Assembly (NCBI GenBank): GCA_029781975.1
Contig: JAKOVQ010000013.1
Coordinates: 1 to 64,000 of the forward strand
Reading direction: 5' to 3'
Source: Acidobacteriota bacterium
Lineage (GTDB): Bacteria; Acidobacteriota; Thermoanaerobaculia; UBA5066
Length of the DNA stretch: 64,000 bases
This document shows, piece after piece, positions 1-8,534 of the stretch. Under the pieces are notes generated by a model, which had not been told where the DNA came from, did not search any database, and saw only the letters and a program-made list of their open reading frames with translations. Each line of letters starts with the position of its first letter. Position 1 is the first letter of the stretch. Position numbers and translations under genes: made by a program.

Positions 1-2499
1 CCGGGCCCACGACCCGTCGGGCGCCGTGTTCGTGCTCGCCGTCAGGCTCTCGAAGGTGCCGTTCGTCAGCCGCTCGGTCGGCGTCCCCCCGCCTCCGCCG
101 CACGTCGCCGTGAAGTTCTTCCCGGTGGCGTTCGGTCCCACCGTCACCGCCTGCGACGCCGGCGAGAAGGTGCAGCCCGTCTTCGACGGCGTCACCGTGT
201 AGGTGCCGGCGGAAAGGCCGCTGATGGTGTAGTTGCTCGAGGCGTCCGACGTGGCCGACTTCGACCCCGCGCTCACCGTCGCCCCGCTCGTCCCGGCGTT
301 GCCCGAGATCGAGTAGGTCGCCGTCGGCATCGTCACCGTCGCGGTGATGGTGTAGCTGCCCGCCGCGTAGCCGTTCACCCCGACCCACCAGGTCCCCGCG
401 GTCGGGTTCGTGGCAGTGCAGGTCTCGTTCCCCGAGGAGGAGTAGGGCCTGCAGACGTACGAGGTCGACGTCGGCTTGGCGTTGAGCTGGGTGTAGATGT
501 CGACGTCGCCCGTGGCGCCCGTCGTCTGGAAGACGAGGCTCGTCGCCCCCGACGGGACGGTGATGTAGTAGTAGTTCCACGCCCCCTTCGCCACGCTCTC
601 CCCGCTCAGCGGGACGCCGCTGGTCAGCTGCTTGTCGCCGCTCGTGCAGGTGGCGGTGAAGTTCTTCCCCGTGGCGTTCGGGCCGACCGTCACCGACTGG
701 GAGGCCGGCGAGAAGGTGCAGCCCGTCTTGGACGGCGTCACGGTGTAGGTCCCGGCGGAGAGGCCCGCGATGGAGTACGCGCCGGAGGTGTCGGACGTGG
801 CCGAGATCCCGCCCGCCGTCACCGTCGCCCCGTTGGTCCCGGCGCTGCCGGAGATCGAGTACGTCGTGGGGCCGCCGCACGACCAGGTGCCGGGGACGCC
901 GACCGCGTCCCACGCCTTCTGGACCGACTGCCACGTGGCCGAGCAGCTGCCGCCGTAGAGGTCGGCCGCGGCGTTCGCCGTGGCCGTCCGGGCGCCCTGG
1001 AACGTCGTGGACGAGGTCATGTAGGTGGAGAGGGCGCGGTACCAGATCTGCTGCGCGACCGTGATGCCGACGCCGGTCACCGAGACCGTCGTCTTGCCGC
1101 GCGGGTGGGTCCCGCCCTGCGAGAGGAGGAAGTAGAAGAGGTTCGCGATACCGCTGTTGGTATGGACGCCGCACTGGTCGTTGCTGTTCGACGGCGTGCA
1201 GCCCGAGGCGTAGTTCCGCGTCGGGTAGTAGTCCGCCGACTGGCCGTCCTTGGCCGGGTCGTACATGTAGCGGAGGGCGTCGCCGGAGGTCCCGGGCGTG
1301 TAGACGTCCGCCCCGATGGTCCAGCTCGTGGTCGTCGCCGGGTTGCCGTTCCCGGCCCAGAAGGCGGCGGAGCGGCCGAGGATGTCGGAGTTCGCCTCGT
1401 TGAGGGCTCCGGACTCCTTCTGGTAGGCGAGGTTCGCCGTGGACGCGCAGACGGCGTGGGTCAGCTCGTGGGAGGTGACGTCGAGGCCGTTCGCGAGGTT
1501 CGAGAAGGTGCTCCCGTCGCCGTCGCCGTAGACCATCTCGCTGTAGGGGGCGTCGAACCAGGCCGCGTTGTTCTTCGTGCAGCTGACGCCCGTGGAGAAC
1601 TGGCCGTGGACCGACGAGACGAGCTGGGCCCCCGCGTTGTTGTAGGAGTCGCGGTTGAAGATCGTCTTGTAGTAGTCGTACGTCGTCCCCGTCCCGTTGT
1701 AGGCGCCCATCGCGGCCGTGTCCGAGGAGGAGCCCCCCTCCTGGAAGAGGAGGGTCCCCGGCAGCTCGTTGCCGGTCGAGATGCAGGTCTGGTTGAGGGT
1801 GTAGATCTTCCGGCTCTTCGCCGTGTACATCCGGGAGAGCCTCCCGGCGACCGTCCCGTCGTGGACGTCGACGAAGACGTCGTCGAAGCGGAGCTCGTCG
1901 TTCCAGACGTAGAGGGCGCGGACCGGGATGGTGACGCGCGGCTCGGCGTCGCCGAGGGCCCAGACCGCCGGCTCGAGGACGTCGACGACCTGCGTGTTCG
2001 ACGCCCCGCCGGCGGCGAGGAAGGCGTCGGCCGCGGCGACGACCTGCGCCTGCGTCAGGTCGAGGCGCGTGTCGAGGGAGAGACCGCTCACGAACCGGCC
2101 GTTGATGCCGAGGATCGACTCGCCGTCGAGGTGGACGATCAGCTCGCCCCCGACCACCCGGATCCCGCGGTAGGTCTGGGTCATCCGGACGTGGGTCTGG
2201 CCGATCTGGTCCCGCTCGGTCAGCCGGGGCGCGAAGCCGTCGTCCGCGCCGCGGGCGAACGCCCCGCCGAACTCGTCGAGCGCCGACGTCGCGGCCTGAA
2301 TCGCGTCGCCGGCCGCGCGGTACGACGGGCGGGCGAACGCCCCGGTCCGGGCGTCACGGAAGCTCAGGTTGACCTCGTGCGCCACCACACCGGCGGCGGC
2401 GGGCTCTCCCCGGTCGACTGCGGCCTGTCCGGAACCCGTGACGAGGGTCGCCAGGCCTGCGACCGCGAGCGACAGCAGCACGTTGAGCCTTCGGTTCAT
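1..2499 (-). CDS. M4 (thermolysin-like) secreted zinc metalloprotease, C-terminus outside window
   Basis: Secreted endopeptidase; 833 residues are visible and the frame is open to the window edge. It starts at ATG 2499 behind a GAGGAGGAG ribosome site. A signal peptide covers about residues 1-27, followed by an FTP/PepSY-type propeptide to about 190. The catalytic domain shows HELTH (H344, E345, H348) and the third zinc ligand E368 in NEANSD, exactly 20 residues after the second His as in thermolysin, plus the proton-donor His446 in HTNSG. Next come a carboxypeptidase-regulatory-like (transthyretin-type) repeat, a PPC-type domain with GDVDIY, a second copy of the repeat, and a Gly-rich linker into a further domain that begins TNGTFESL. 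Family assignment is firm. The C-terminal carbohydrate-binding or sorting part cannot be seen. No neighbour in the window suggests a specific substrate. Confidence 0.93.
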   Translation of the reverse strand, partial: MNRRLNVLLSLAVAGLATLVTGSGQAAVDRGEPAAAGVVAHEVNLSFRDARTGAFARPSYRAAGDAIQAATSALDEFGGAFARGADDGFAPRLTERDQIGQTHVRMTQTYRGIRVVGGELIVHLDGESILGINGRFVSGLSLDTRLDLTQAQVVAAADAFLAAGGASNTQVVDVLEPAVWALGDAEPRVTIPVRALYVWNDELRFDDVFVDVHDGTVAGRLSRMYTAKSRKIYTLNQTCISTGNELPGTLLFQEGGSSSDTAAMGAYNGTGTTYDYYKTIFNRDSYNNAGAQLVSSVHGQFSTGVSCTKNNAAWFDAPYSEMVYGDGDGSTFSNLANGLDVTSHELTHAVCASTANLAYQKESGALNEANSDILGRSAAFWAGNGNPATTTSWTIGADVYTPGTSGDALRYMYDPAKDGQSADYYPTRNYASGCTPSNSNDQCGVHTNSGIANLFYFLLSQGGTHPRGKTTVSVTGVGITVAQQIWYRALSTYMTSSTTFQGARTATANAAADLYGGSCSATWQSVQKAWDAVGVPGTWSCGGPTTYSISGSAGTNGATVTAGGISATSDTSGAYSIAGLSAGTYTVTPSKTGCTFSPASQSVTVGPNATGKNFTATCTSGDKQLTSGVPLSGESVAKGAWNYYYITVPSGATSLVFQTTGATGDVDIYTQLNAKPTSTSYVCRPYSSSGNETCTATNPTAGTWWVGVNGYAAGSYTITATVTMPTATYSISGNAGTSGATVSAGSKSATSDASSNYTISGLSAGTYTVTPSKTGCTFSPASQAVTVGPNATGKNFTATCGGGGGTPTERLTNGTFESLTASTNTAPDGSWAR
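110..320 (-). repeat. Direct repeat copy 2 of 2 inside the M4 protease gene
   Basis: This 211-nt imperfect direct repeat matches 656-866 in the same frame. It encodes a carboxypeptidase-regulatory-like Ig module containing TYTVTPSKTGCTFSPASQ and VTVGPNATGKNFTA. It is an in-gene domain duplication, not a mobile element. Confidence 0.85.
656..866 (-). repeat. Direct repeat copy 1 of 2 inside the M4 protease gene
   Basis: Partner of the 211-nt repeat at 110-320. The conserved core is the segment encoding TGCTFSPASQ and VGPNATGKNF; the N-terminal half has diverged more. The two modules flank the PPC-type domain. Confidence 0.85.
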
Positions 2500-2797
2500 T
2501 TCTCCTCCTCGATCCGTTGGCGCCGATAGGGCGGTGTGAGTGAGACCACGCAACGCAACGCCCGTGCCGGAGCGAGGAGCTTTGGCTTCAAACGGAGACG
2601 ACACGGAAGAGTCTCTTCAAACCGTTGAAGCGCATTGGCTTGGCCGCGAGTCGAACCCCCGGTGTCTGGCTTCCGTCCGCGCCGCCGGGCTGGTTCTTGA
2701 CCAGCGAGACGGCTCAATCAACGCCCCGGGGTCAGGAACGGACCCGACAAGATGCGCTCGCGCAGGCTCCACCCGCTCCAACCGCCCGAGAGGGGAA
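2500..2797. other. Intergenic region between protease and arfB
   Basis: A 298-base stretch with no convincing gene. It must hold the promoter of the M4 protease, read leftwards, and the 3' end of arfB. A T-arm-like string on the minus strand near 2641-2665 resembles a tRNA end, but I could not fold a tRNA around it. I see no clear -35/-10 pair. Confidence 0.5.
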
Positions 2798-3229
2798 TCA
2801 GTCCTCCGGGTGAGCGGCTCCCCGTCGCCGCTTCGTATCGGCCAGGCGCCTCTTCTCCGAGAGGCGGGCCTCTCGGGAGGCCCTGCTGGGACGCGTCGGC
2901 CGCCGGGGGCGCGGGGGGACCAGGGCGCGCTCGACGAGCCGGGCCACCTTCTGGCGGGCCGTCTCGAGGTTCCGGCTCCGGTCCCGGCTCTCCTGCGCCG
3001 TCACACGCAACCGGCCCTCGGCGTCCCGGCGGTTCGCCGTCAGCGCGTCGAGGCGGCGGCGGGCTCCCTCGTCGAGGCCCTCGATGGCCGCGAGGTCGAC
3101 GAGGAGCTCGACGCGCGAGGCGACCTTGTTGACGTTCTGTCCCCCCGGGCCGGAGGCCCGGACGGAGCGCATCTCGAGGGCCGAGGCCGGCACGCGCACG
3201 CCCGGCGCGACGTCGATCGGGTCCGCCAT
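2798..3229 (-). CDS. arfB: Alternative ribosome-rescue factor ArfB (peptidyl-tRNA hydrolase, YaeJ type)
   Basis: Releases peptidyl-tRNA from ribosomes stalled without a stop codon. The 143 residues match the usual length (E. coli YaeJ is 140). The catalytic GGQ is at residues 29-31 inside RASGPGGQNVNK, the class-I release-factor signature, with no codon-recognition domain. The C-terminal 45 residues are rich in Arg/Lys, as expected for the tail that enters the empty mRNA channel. It is divergent from yciH with 32 bp between the starts. A TAAATT hexamer lies 9 nt before its ATG and there is no Shine-Dalgarno site, so the mRNA may be leaderless. Confidence 0.93.
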   Translation of the reverse strand: MADPIDVAPGVRVPASALEMRSVRASGPGGQNVNKVASRVELLVDLAAIEGLDEGARRRLDALTANRRDAEGRLRVTAQESRDRSRNLETARQKVARLVERALVPPRPRRPTRPSRASREARLSEKRRLADTKRRRGAAHPED

Positions 3230-3261
3230 GACGAGGGGAATTTACCCGTAACATCCGGCTC

Positions 3262-3603
3262 GTGGCGGGACGAATCGTCTGGTCGAGCGCCGTCGGGAGG
3301 GTCTGCCCCGGGTGCGGATGGCCGGTCGACGACTGTCGCTGCTCCCGGCGATCCGACGCCCCCGTCCCGTCGAAGGTGACGGCCAGGCTCCGGCTGGAGA
3401 AGAAGGGCCGCGGCGGCAAGAGCGTGACGGTCGTCGACGGGCTGCCCGAAAACGGCCCCTATCTCTCCGAGCTCGCCGGCGCGCTGAAGAAGGCGTGCGC
3501 CACGGGCGGGACCGTCCGGGGCGGCTCGATCGAGCTGTCGGGAGACGTCCGCGACAGGCTGCGCCCGCTCCTCCTCGCGCGCGGCCTCGTCGTCAAGGGA
3601 TAG
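3262..3603 (+). CDS. yciH: SUI1/eIF1-family protein YciH
   Basis: Bacterial homologue of eIF1, thought to act on the 30S subunit and to influence initiation fidelity. The 113 residues comprise a short N-terminal cysteine cluster (C15, C18, C25, C27 in CPGCGWPVDDCRC, a likely zinc knuckle) and then the SUI1 fold: KKGRGGKSVTVVDGL, then LKKACATGGTVRGG, then the ending LLLARGLVVKG. The start is GTG 3262. TAACAT at 3249-3254 ends 7 nt before it, with no ribosome site. The 3' end overlaps the convergent flavoprotein gene by 11 bp. Confidence 0.9.
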   Translation: MAGRIVWSSAVGRVCPGCGWPVDDCRCSRRSDAPVPSKVTARLRLEKKGRGGKSVTVVDGLPENGPYLSELAGALKKACATGGTVRGGSIELSGDVRDRLRPLLLARGLVVKG

Positions 3604-4852
3604 CGGTCCCCCGGGTCAGCGACCGCGCCGCGCCCGCTCCAGCCGTGGAGCCCGTCGCCCAGGCCCACTGGAAGTTGAACCCGCCGATCGGGCCGAAGGC
3701 GTCGAGGACCTCTCCCGCGAGGAAGAGGCCGGGGACGAGGCGGCTCTCGCCGCTCCCCGGGTCGACCTCCTCCAGCGCCACGCCCCCTCCGGTCACCTCG
3801 GCCGTCCGGTAGCCCTCGGTGCCGGTGACGGTGAGCTCGAGCGCCGTCACCGCCTCCACGAGCCGGCGGCGCGCCTCCCGGGCGAGGCGGTGGAGCGGCG
3901 CCCCGTCCGGCACCCGGGCCTCGCGGAGGAGGAGCTCGGCGAGCCGGTCCGGGAGGCGGCGCCGAAGATGGCTCCCGGCGGTCCCGCTGCCCGTCCGGAG
4001 CCCCTCGTCCCACTCCTCTCCGCTGCCGCCGAACGAGACGGTCACACGGATCGGACGGCCGGCCTCAACCGCCCGCGCCACGACGTGCGACACGTCGAGC
4101 GCGGCCGGCCCGCTGTACCCCCGGTGCGTGAAGAGGAACCCTCCGGAGGCCGCAGCCCGCTCCTCCCCGCTCGTTGCGACGACCCGCGCCGGCAGCGAGA
4201 CGCCCGCCAGCGCGGCGTGGGATGGGCTCGCGGCCGTCAGCGGCACCAGCGCGGGGTAGAGAGGACGGACGCGGTGGCCCATCCTCTCCGCCCAGCCGTA
4301 GCCCCCCGCGTCGGCTCCGGCCGGCAGGACCGACAGGCCCCCGGTCGAAAGGACGACGCGGCGCGCGCGGACGAGGTCCCCGTCGAGGCGGAGCTCGAAC
4401 GAGCCGCCCCCCGCCGCGACCCTCAGGTCGCGGACGGGGCTGGACGGAACGACCCGCGCGCCCGCCGCCGCCACCCAGCCGACGAGGGCAAGGCGCACGT
4501 CCCGCGCGCGATTCGACGGCGGGAAGAGCTTCGCCGTCTCCGCCTCCTCCCGCAGCGCGCCGCCGAGCAGGCCCTCGAAGAGCGACCGCTGGTGCGCCAG
4601 CGGGAAACGGTCGAGGAAACGGTCGACGAGGCGCCGGGGCGAGGCGGAGACGAACCGCTCCCGCGCGTCGCGGGCGGGGAGGACGTTGCACCGCCCGCCG
4701 CCCGACACGAGGATCTTCCGGCCCGGCTCCCGCGCCGCCTCGAGGACGACCACCCGCGCGGCGCGTCCCTCCCTTGCGGCCGCTTCCGCCGCCCGCGCGG
4801 CCGCCACGAGGCCGGCCGCCCCTCCTCCCACGACCGCGACGTCGGCTTCCAC
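3593..4852 (-). CDS. HI0933/YhiN-family FAD-dependent oxidoreductase
   Basis: Cytoplasmic flavoprotein of 419 residues, the normal size for the family. The N-terminal Rossmann motif is VAVVGGGAAGL (residues 5-15). The family-specific SGGGRCN lies near residue 50, and a second FAD-contact segment is TGGGVALEEVDP, followed by LFLAGEVLDAFGPIGGFN near the C-terminus. Members are annotated as NAD(P)/FAD-dependent oxidoreductases or BaiN-type enzymes; the physiological substrate is generally unknown and nothing here narrows it. It is transcribed towards yciH (tail to tail, 11-bp overlap) and divergently from the plsC-type gene. Confidence 0.88.
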   Translation of the reverse strand: MEADVAVVGGGAAGLVAAARAAEAAAREGRAARVVVLEAAREPGRKILVSGGGRCNVLPARDARERFVSASPRRLVDRFLDRFPLAHQRSLFEGLLGGALREEAETAKLFPPSNRARDVRLALVGWVAAAGARVVPSSPVRDLRVAAGGGSFELRLDGDLVRARRVVLSTGGLSVLPAGADAGGYGWAERMGHRVRPLYPALVPLTAASPSHAALAGVSLPARVVATSGEERAAASGGFLFTHRGYSGPAALDVSHVVARAVEAGRPIRVTVSFGGSGEEWDEGLRTGSGTAGSHLRRRLPDRLAELLLREARVPDGAPLHRLAREARRRLVEAVTALELTVTGTEGYRTAEVTGGGVALEEVDPGSGESRLVPGLFLAGEVLDAFGPIGGFNFQWAWATGSTAGAGAARSLTRGTAIP

Positions 4853-4971
4853 GGCGACGATGATGCCCCTCCTCCCGCCCGAGGACGCCGTCTGGGGCCT
4901 CTGCGGCGCGACGGGCTTCCGCGCCGTGCCGGTCGCCGGCGAGCCGAGCGCCCCACGGAGATAATCCGCCC

Positions 4972-5763
4972 GTGTCAGAGCCGTCCCCGCGAAGGACCGG
5001 GCCGCTCCTCCGCGGCGTCCGCCACCTCCACTTCCTCCTGGCGGCCGTCGTCGGCGCCCTCACCTTCCTCGTCCTCTCGGGGGTCGGGCTCCTCTACGTG
5101 GCCCTCTCGCCCACGCGCGCTAACGCGGCGGTCCTCCTCGCGCGGACGTTCCACGCGGTCATGACGTTCGTCGTCGGCTGGCGCGTCCGGGTCGAGGGGC
5201 GCGAGGTCCTCGCCGCGGGCGGGCCCGTCGTCTACATGGTCCGGCACCATTCGAACCTCGACATCGTCCTCTACGGGGGGATCTACCCGCGGCGGACCGT
5301 CGTCGTCGGGAAGAAGGAGGTCGGGAAGATCCCGGTCTTCGGGTGGTTCTTCCGGGCGACGGGAAACGTCCTCCTCGACCGGGGCGACCTCTCGCGCGCC
5401 ATCGACTCGATCCGCGCGGCGGCGGAGCGGGTCCGGCGGGAGGGGATCTCCGTCTGGGTCTTCCCCGAGGGGCACCGGAACGACGGCACGTCCCTCCTCC
5501 CCTTCAAGAAGGGGCCGTTCCACCTCGCCGTCGCCGCGCAGGTCCCGATCGTCCCGATCGTCAGCGACCGGCTCCGGGGCGTCCTCGACGGCCATCGGCT
5601 CCTCGTGCGGCCCGGCCGGATCCGCATCCGGGTCCTCCCGGCGATCGCCACGGAAGGGTTCGGTCCCGACGACGTCCCGAACCTGATGGAGTCCGTCCGC
5701 GCGCGGATGCAGGGCGCTCAGGACGCCCTGACGGCGGACGAAGGAGCTCCGGTCTCCGCCTGA
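4972..5763 (+). CDS. plsC: 1-acyl-sn-glycerol-3-phosphate acyltransferase (PlsC family)
   Basis: Transfers an acyl group to lysophosphatidic acid to make phosphatidic acid, at the inner membrane. In the 263 residues there is a hydrophobic N-terminal anchor at about 20-45, the catalytic HX4D motif HHSNLD (H92, D97), and the acceptor-phosphate motif FPEGHRN (164-170). Start GTG 4972 is preceded by GATAAT (4960-4965) 6 nt upstream with no Shine-Dalgarno site. The next gene is a fatty-acid desaturase, so both probably serve membrane lipid composition. Paralogues acylating other lysolipids cannot be excluded from sequence. Confidence 0.9.
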   Translation: MSEPSPRRTGPLLRGVRHLHFLLAAVVGALTFLVLSGVGLLYVALSPTRANAAVLLARTFHAVMTFVVGWRVRVEGREVLAAGGPVVYMVRHHSNLDIVLYGGIYPRRTVVVGKKEVGKIPVFGWFFRATGNVLLDRGDLSRAIDSIRAAAERVRREGISVWVFPEGHRNDGTSLLPFKKGPFHLAVAAQVPIVPIVSDRLRGVLDGHRLLVRPGRIRIRVLPAIATEGFGPDDVPNLMESVRARMQGAQDALTADEGAPVSA

Positions 5764-5868
5764 AGGAGGGCCCGGGCCGTCCGGGGAGTACGATGGTTCC
5801 TCACCGGGGCTGTCTACCCTGTCCTCGCCAGGCCGGGGCTCACATTCCCACCTCTCAAGGGAGCCCGT

Positions 5869-7104
5869 ATGAGCCAGACCCGCCCCGCGCCCCGCCCGCG
5901 CATCCGCCTCTCCGCCGCCCTCGGCTTCGCCCTCGTCCACCTGGCCGCCCTCGGCGTCCTCGCCGTCGGCTTCTCGTGGCAGGGAGCGGCCCTCTGCGTC
6001 GGGTCGTACTACCTCCGGATGTTCGCGATCACCGCGGGCTTCCACCGCTACTTCGCCCACCGGACCTACCGGATGAGCAGGTTCTGGCAGTTCGTCATGG
6101 CCTTCCTCGGCCAGACGGCGGCCCAGAAGGGGGTCCTCTGGTGGGCGGCGCACCATCGCCACCACCACCGCTTCTCGGACCAGCCCGAGGACATCCACAG
6201 CCCCGTCCAGCGCGGCTTCTGGTGGAGCCACATGGGGTGGATCCTCGCCGACGACTACGCCGAGAGCCGCCTCTACCAGATCCGCGATTTCGCGAAGCTC
6301 CCCGAGCTGGCGTGGCTGGACCGGAACCAGTTCCTCGCCCCGATCCTCTACGGCTTCCTCCTCTGGCTCCTCTTCTCCTGGACCGGCCTCTTCTACGGCT
6401 TCTTCCTCTCGACGGTCCTCCTCTGGCACGGGACGTTCGCCATCAACAGCGTCATGCACGTCTTCGGCAAGCGGGTCTTCGAGACGCGCGACACCAGCCG
6501 GAACAGCTTCCTGATGGCGGTCCTCACGATGGGCGAGGGGTGGCACAACAACCACCACCACTACCCCGGCTCCGCGCCGCAGGGGTTCCTCTGGTGGCAG
6601 GTGGACCTCAGCTACTACCTCCTCCTGGCCGGCGAGAGGCTCGGGCTGGTCCGCGACCTGAGGCGGGTCCCCGAGAAGGTCCGGGCCGTCGCGCGCGAGC
6701 GGGGCGCGTGGCACTTCTCGCGCCGTCCGTTCGAGCGGGCGCTCGCGTCGTTCGACGCGGCCCAGGCGGGCGTCGCCGCCCGGCTGGACGCGCTGGGCGC
6801 CGCGTGGGCGGACCGCCGCGACACCGCGCGCCTCTCGGCCGCCCTCGCGCTCGAGGAGCTCGAGTCCACCCGCGCGCGGACGGCCGAGCGGCTCGAGCGG
6901 CTCCAGGCCGACTACGCCGCCGCGCGCGCCGCGCTCGCCGAGGAGACGCGCCGCCGGAGGCAGCGCGCCGCCGCCCTCGCCGAGATCCGTCTCGAGGAGC
7001 TCCGGGCCGAGATCCAGCGGACCGCGCAGGCCCTGACCGAGACGCTCGAGCGGCTCGTGGCGGCCGCCGAGGGACGCCCCGTCCCGCCGGGCGCCCCGGC
7101 CTGA
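5869..7104 (+). CDS. Acyl-lipid/acyl-CoA fatty-acid desaturase with C-terminal coiled coil
   Basis: Membrane di-iron desaturase, probably delta-9 type, inserting a double bond in acyl chains. The three histidine boxes are complete: HRYFAH (59-64), HHRHHH (95-100) and HNNHHH (226-231). Hydrophobic segments lie at about 15-50, 70-90 and 155-195. The catalytic core ends near residue 270. After it come about 140 extra residues rich in Ala, Arg, Glu and Leu (275-400) with the heptad character of a long coiled coil, which desaturases normally lack. Start ATG 5869 follows AAGGGAG. It sits downstream of the acyltransferase, 105 bp away. Confidence 0.92.
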   Translation: MSQTRPAPRPRIRLSAALGFALVHLAALGVLAVGFSWQGAALCVGSYYLRMFAITAGFHRYFAHRTYRMSRFWQFVMAFLGQTAAQKGVLWWAAHHRHHHRFSDQPEDIHSPVQRGFWWSHMGWILADDYAESRLYQIRDFAKLPELAWLDRNQFLAPILYGFLLWLLFSWTGLFYGFFLSTVLLWHGTFAINSVMHVFGKRVFETRDTSRNSFLMAVLTMGEGWHNNHHHYPGSAPQGFLWWQVDLSYYLLLAGERLGLVRDLRRVPEKVRAVARERGAWHFSRRPFERALASFDAAQAGVAARLDALGAAWADRRDTARLSAALALEELESTRARTAERLERLQADYAAARAALAEETRRRRQRAAALAEIRLEELRAEIQRTAQALTETLERLVAAAEGRPVPPGAPA

Positions 7105-7159
7105 CCGCGCCCCCGGGCGCGGGGCGGGCGCGGCCGGGCGCGCGCTAACATCCCGGGCC

Positions 7160-8491
7160 ATGGACAGCGCGCTCTCCACGCTCTACCGCGAGCACGTCGA
7201 CGCCCGCTCCGCCGCCGCGGCGAGGGCCCTCTCGGCGACGGGGTTCGACCGGCTCCTCGTCCACTCGGGGAAGCCGTTCACCTACTTCGCCGACGACAAC
7301 GACGCCCCGTTCCGGTCGACGCCCCACTTCGCCCACTGGACGCCCCTGGAGGGGCCGGGGCACCTCCTCGACGTCGTCCCCGGACGGAGGCCGCGCGTCT
7401 TCCGCCTCGTCCCGCGCGACTTCTGGTACGAGCCGCCGCGCCCGGCCCCCTCGTTCGTCACCGACCTCTTCGACGTGACCGACGTCGCGACCCCGGAGGA
7501 GGCGTGGAAGGCGGCTGCCGCCTCCCACGGGGGACGGACGGCGTTCCTCGGCGAGGCGGCGGAGGAGGCCGAGGCGAACGGGATCCCTCGGGACGCGGTC
7601 AACCCGCCCCGCCTCGTCGCCCGCCTCGACTGGGACCGCGCCTGCAAGACGCCGTACGAGGTGGCGTGCCTCCTCGAGGCGAACGCCGTCGCCTCGCGCG
7701 GCTTCGCCGCCGCGCAGACGACCTTCCTCGCGGGGGGGACGGAGCTGGAGGCCCACCACGCCTTCCTCGCCGCCACGGGCGTCATGGAGGAGGCCCTCCC
7801 CTACCCCACCATCATCGGCTTCGACGAGCGCTCCGCCACGCTCCACTACCACGGCAAGAGGGGGCACGAGGCGGCGCCGGGCCGCGGGATGCTCGTCGAC
7901 GCCGGCGTCTCGGTGAGGGGGTACGGCTGCGACATCACCCGGACCTTCACGAGCCCGCGGACCGACCCGACCTTCCGCGCCCTCGTCGTCGGGATGGACG
8001 CCCTCCAGCGCCGCCTCGCGGACGAGCTCCGCCCGGAGCGCCCCTACCTCGAGGTCCACCTCGTCGCGCACCGGCTCATCGGCGAGCTCCTGCGCGAGAC
8101 CGGGATCCTGAAGGTCGGCGTCGACGAGGCGCTCGCGAGCGGGCTGACCCGCCCCTTCTTCCCGCACGGGCTCGGCCATTTCCTCGGCATCCAGGTCCAC
8201 GACGTCGGCGGGCGCCAGGAGCGCCCGGACGGGGGGACGAAGGCCCCGCCGGCCGAGCACCCGTTCCTCCGGACCACGCGGACGCTCGAGGAGGGGATGG
8301 TCATCACGAACGAGCCGGGCCTCTACTTCATCCCGATGCTCCTCGAGCCGGTCCGCGAGGGGGCGGGACGGGACGCGATCGACTGGAGGCTCGTCGACCG
8401 GCTGACGCCGTTCGGCGGGATCCGGATCGAGGACGACGTCGTCGTCGGGCGGGAGGGGAACCAGAACCTCACCCGCCCGCACGTGCCGTGA
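7160..8491 (+). CDS. pepQ: Xaa-Pro dipeptidase PepQ (M24B)
   Basis: Cytoplasmic two-metal peptidase that cleaves dipeptides with C-terminal proline. At 443 residues it has the same length as E. coli PepQ. All five metal ligands of the pita-bread fold are present: D247 (VDAGVS), D258 (CDITRT), H340 (HGLGHFLG), E385 (NEPGLY) and E424 (IRIEDD). The N-terminal domain (1-160) is the PepQ-type substrate-gating domain. The start is ATG 7160. TAACAT at 7146-7151 lies 8 nt upstream without a ribosome site. The same-strand downstream gene is aguA, 43 bp away. Confidence 0.95.
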   Translation: MDSALSTLYREHVDARSAAAARALSATGFDRLLVHSGKPFTYFADDNDAPFRSTPHFAHWTPLEGPGHLLDVVPGRRPRVFRLVPRDFWYEPPRPAPSFVTDLFDVTDVATPEEAWKAAAASHGGRTAFLGEAAEEAEANGIPRDAVNPPRLVARLDWDRACKTPYEVACLLEANAVASRGFAAAQTTFLAGGTELEAHHAFLAATGVMEEALPYPTIIGFDERSATLHYHGKRGHEAAPGRGMLVDAGVSVRGYGCDITRTFTSPRTDPTFRALVVGMDALQRRLADELRPERPYLEVHLVAHRLIGELLRETGILKVGVDEALASGLTRPFFPHGLGHFLGIQVHDVGGRQERPDGGTKAPPAEHPFLRTTRTLEEGMVITNEPGLYFIPMLLEPVREGAGRDAIDWRLVDRLTPFGGIRIEDDVVVGREGNQNLTRPHVP

Positions 8492-8534
8492 GCCGGCGAG
8501 CCCCGAGGGGGCAGGCGGGGGGAGGCGGCCGGCC

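Noticed and set aside
2625-2756. T-arm-like string GGTTCGACTC on the minus strand with ATGCGC/GCGCAT pairing, suggesting a tRNA or tmRNA end
   Set aside because: The T stem does not pair, no acceptor partner is found at 70-95 nt, U33 is missing in the candidate anticodon arm, and there is no CCA.
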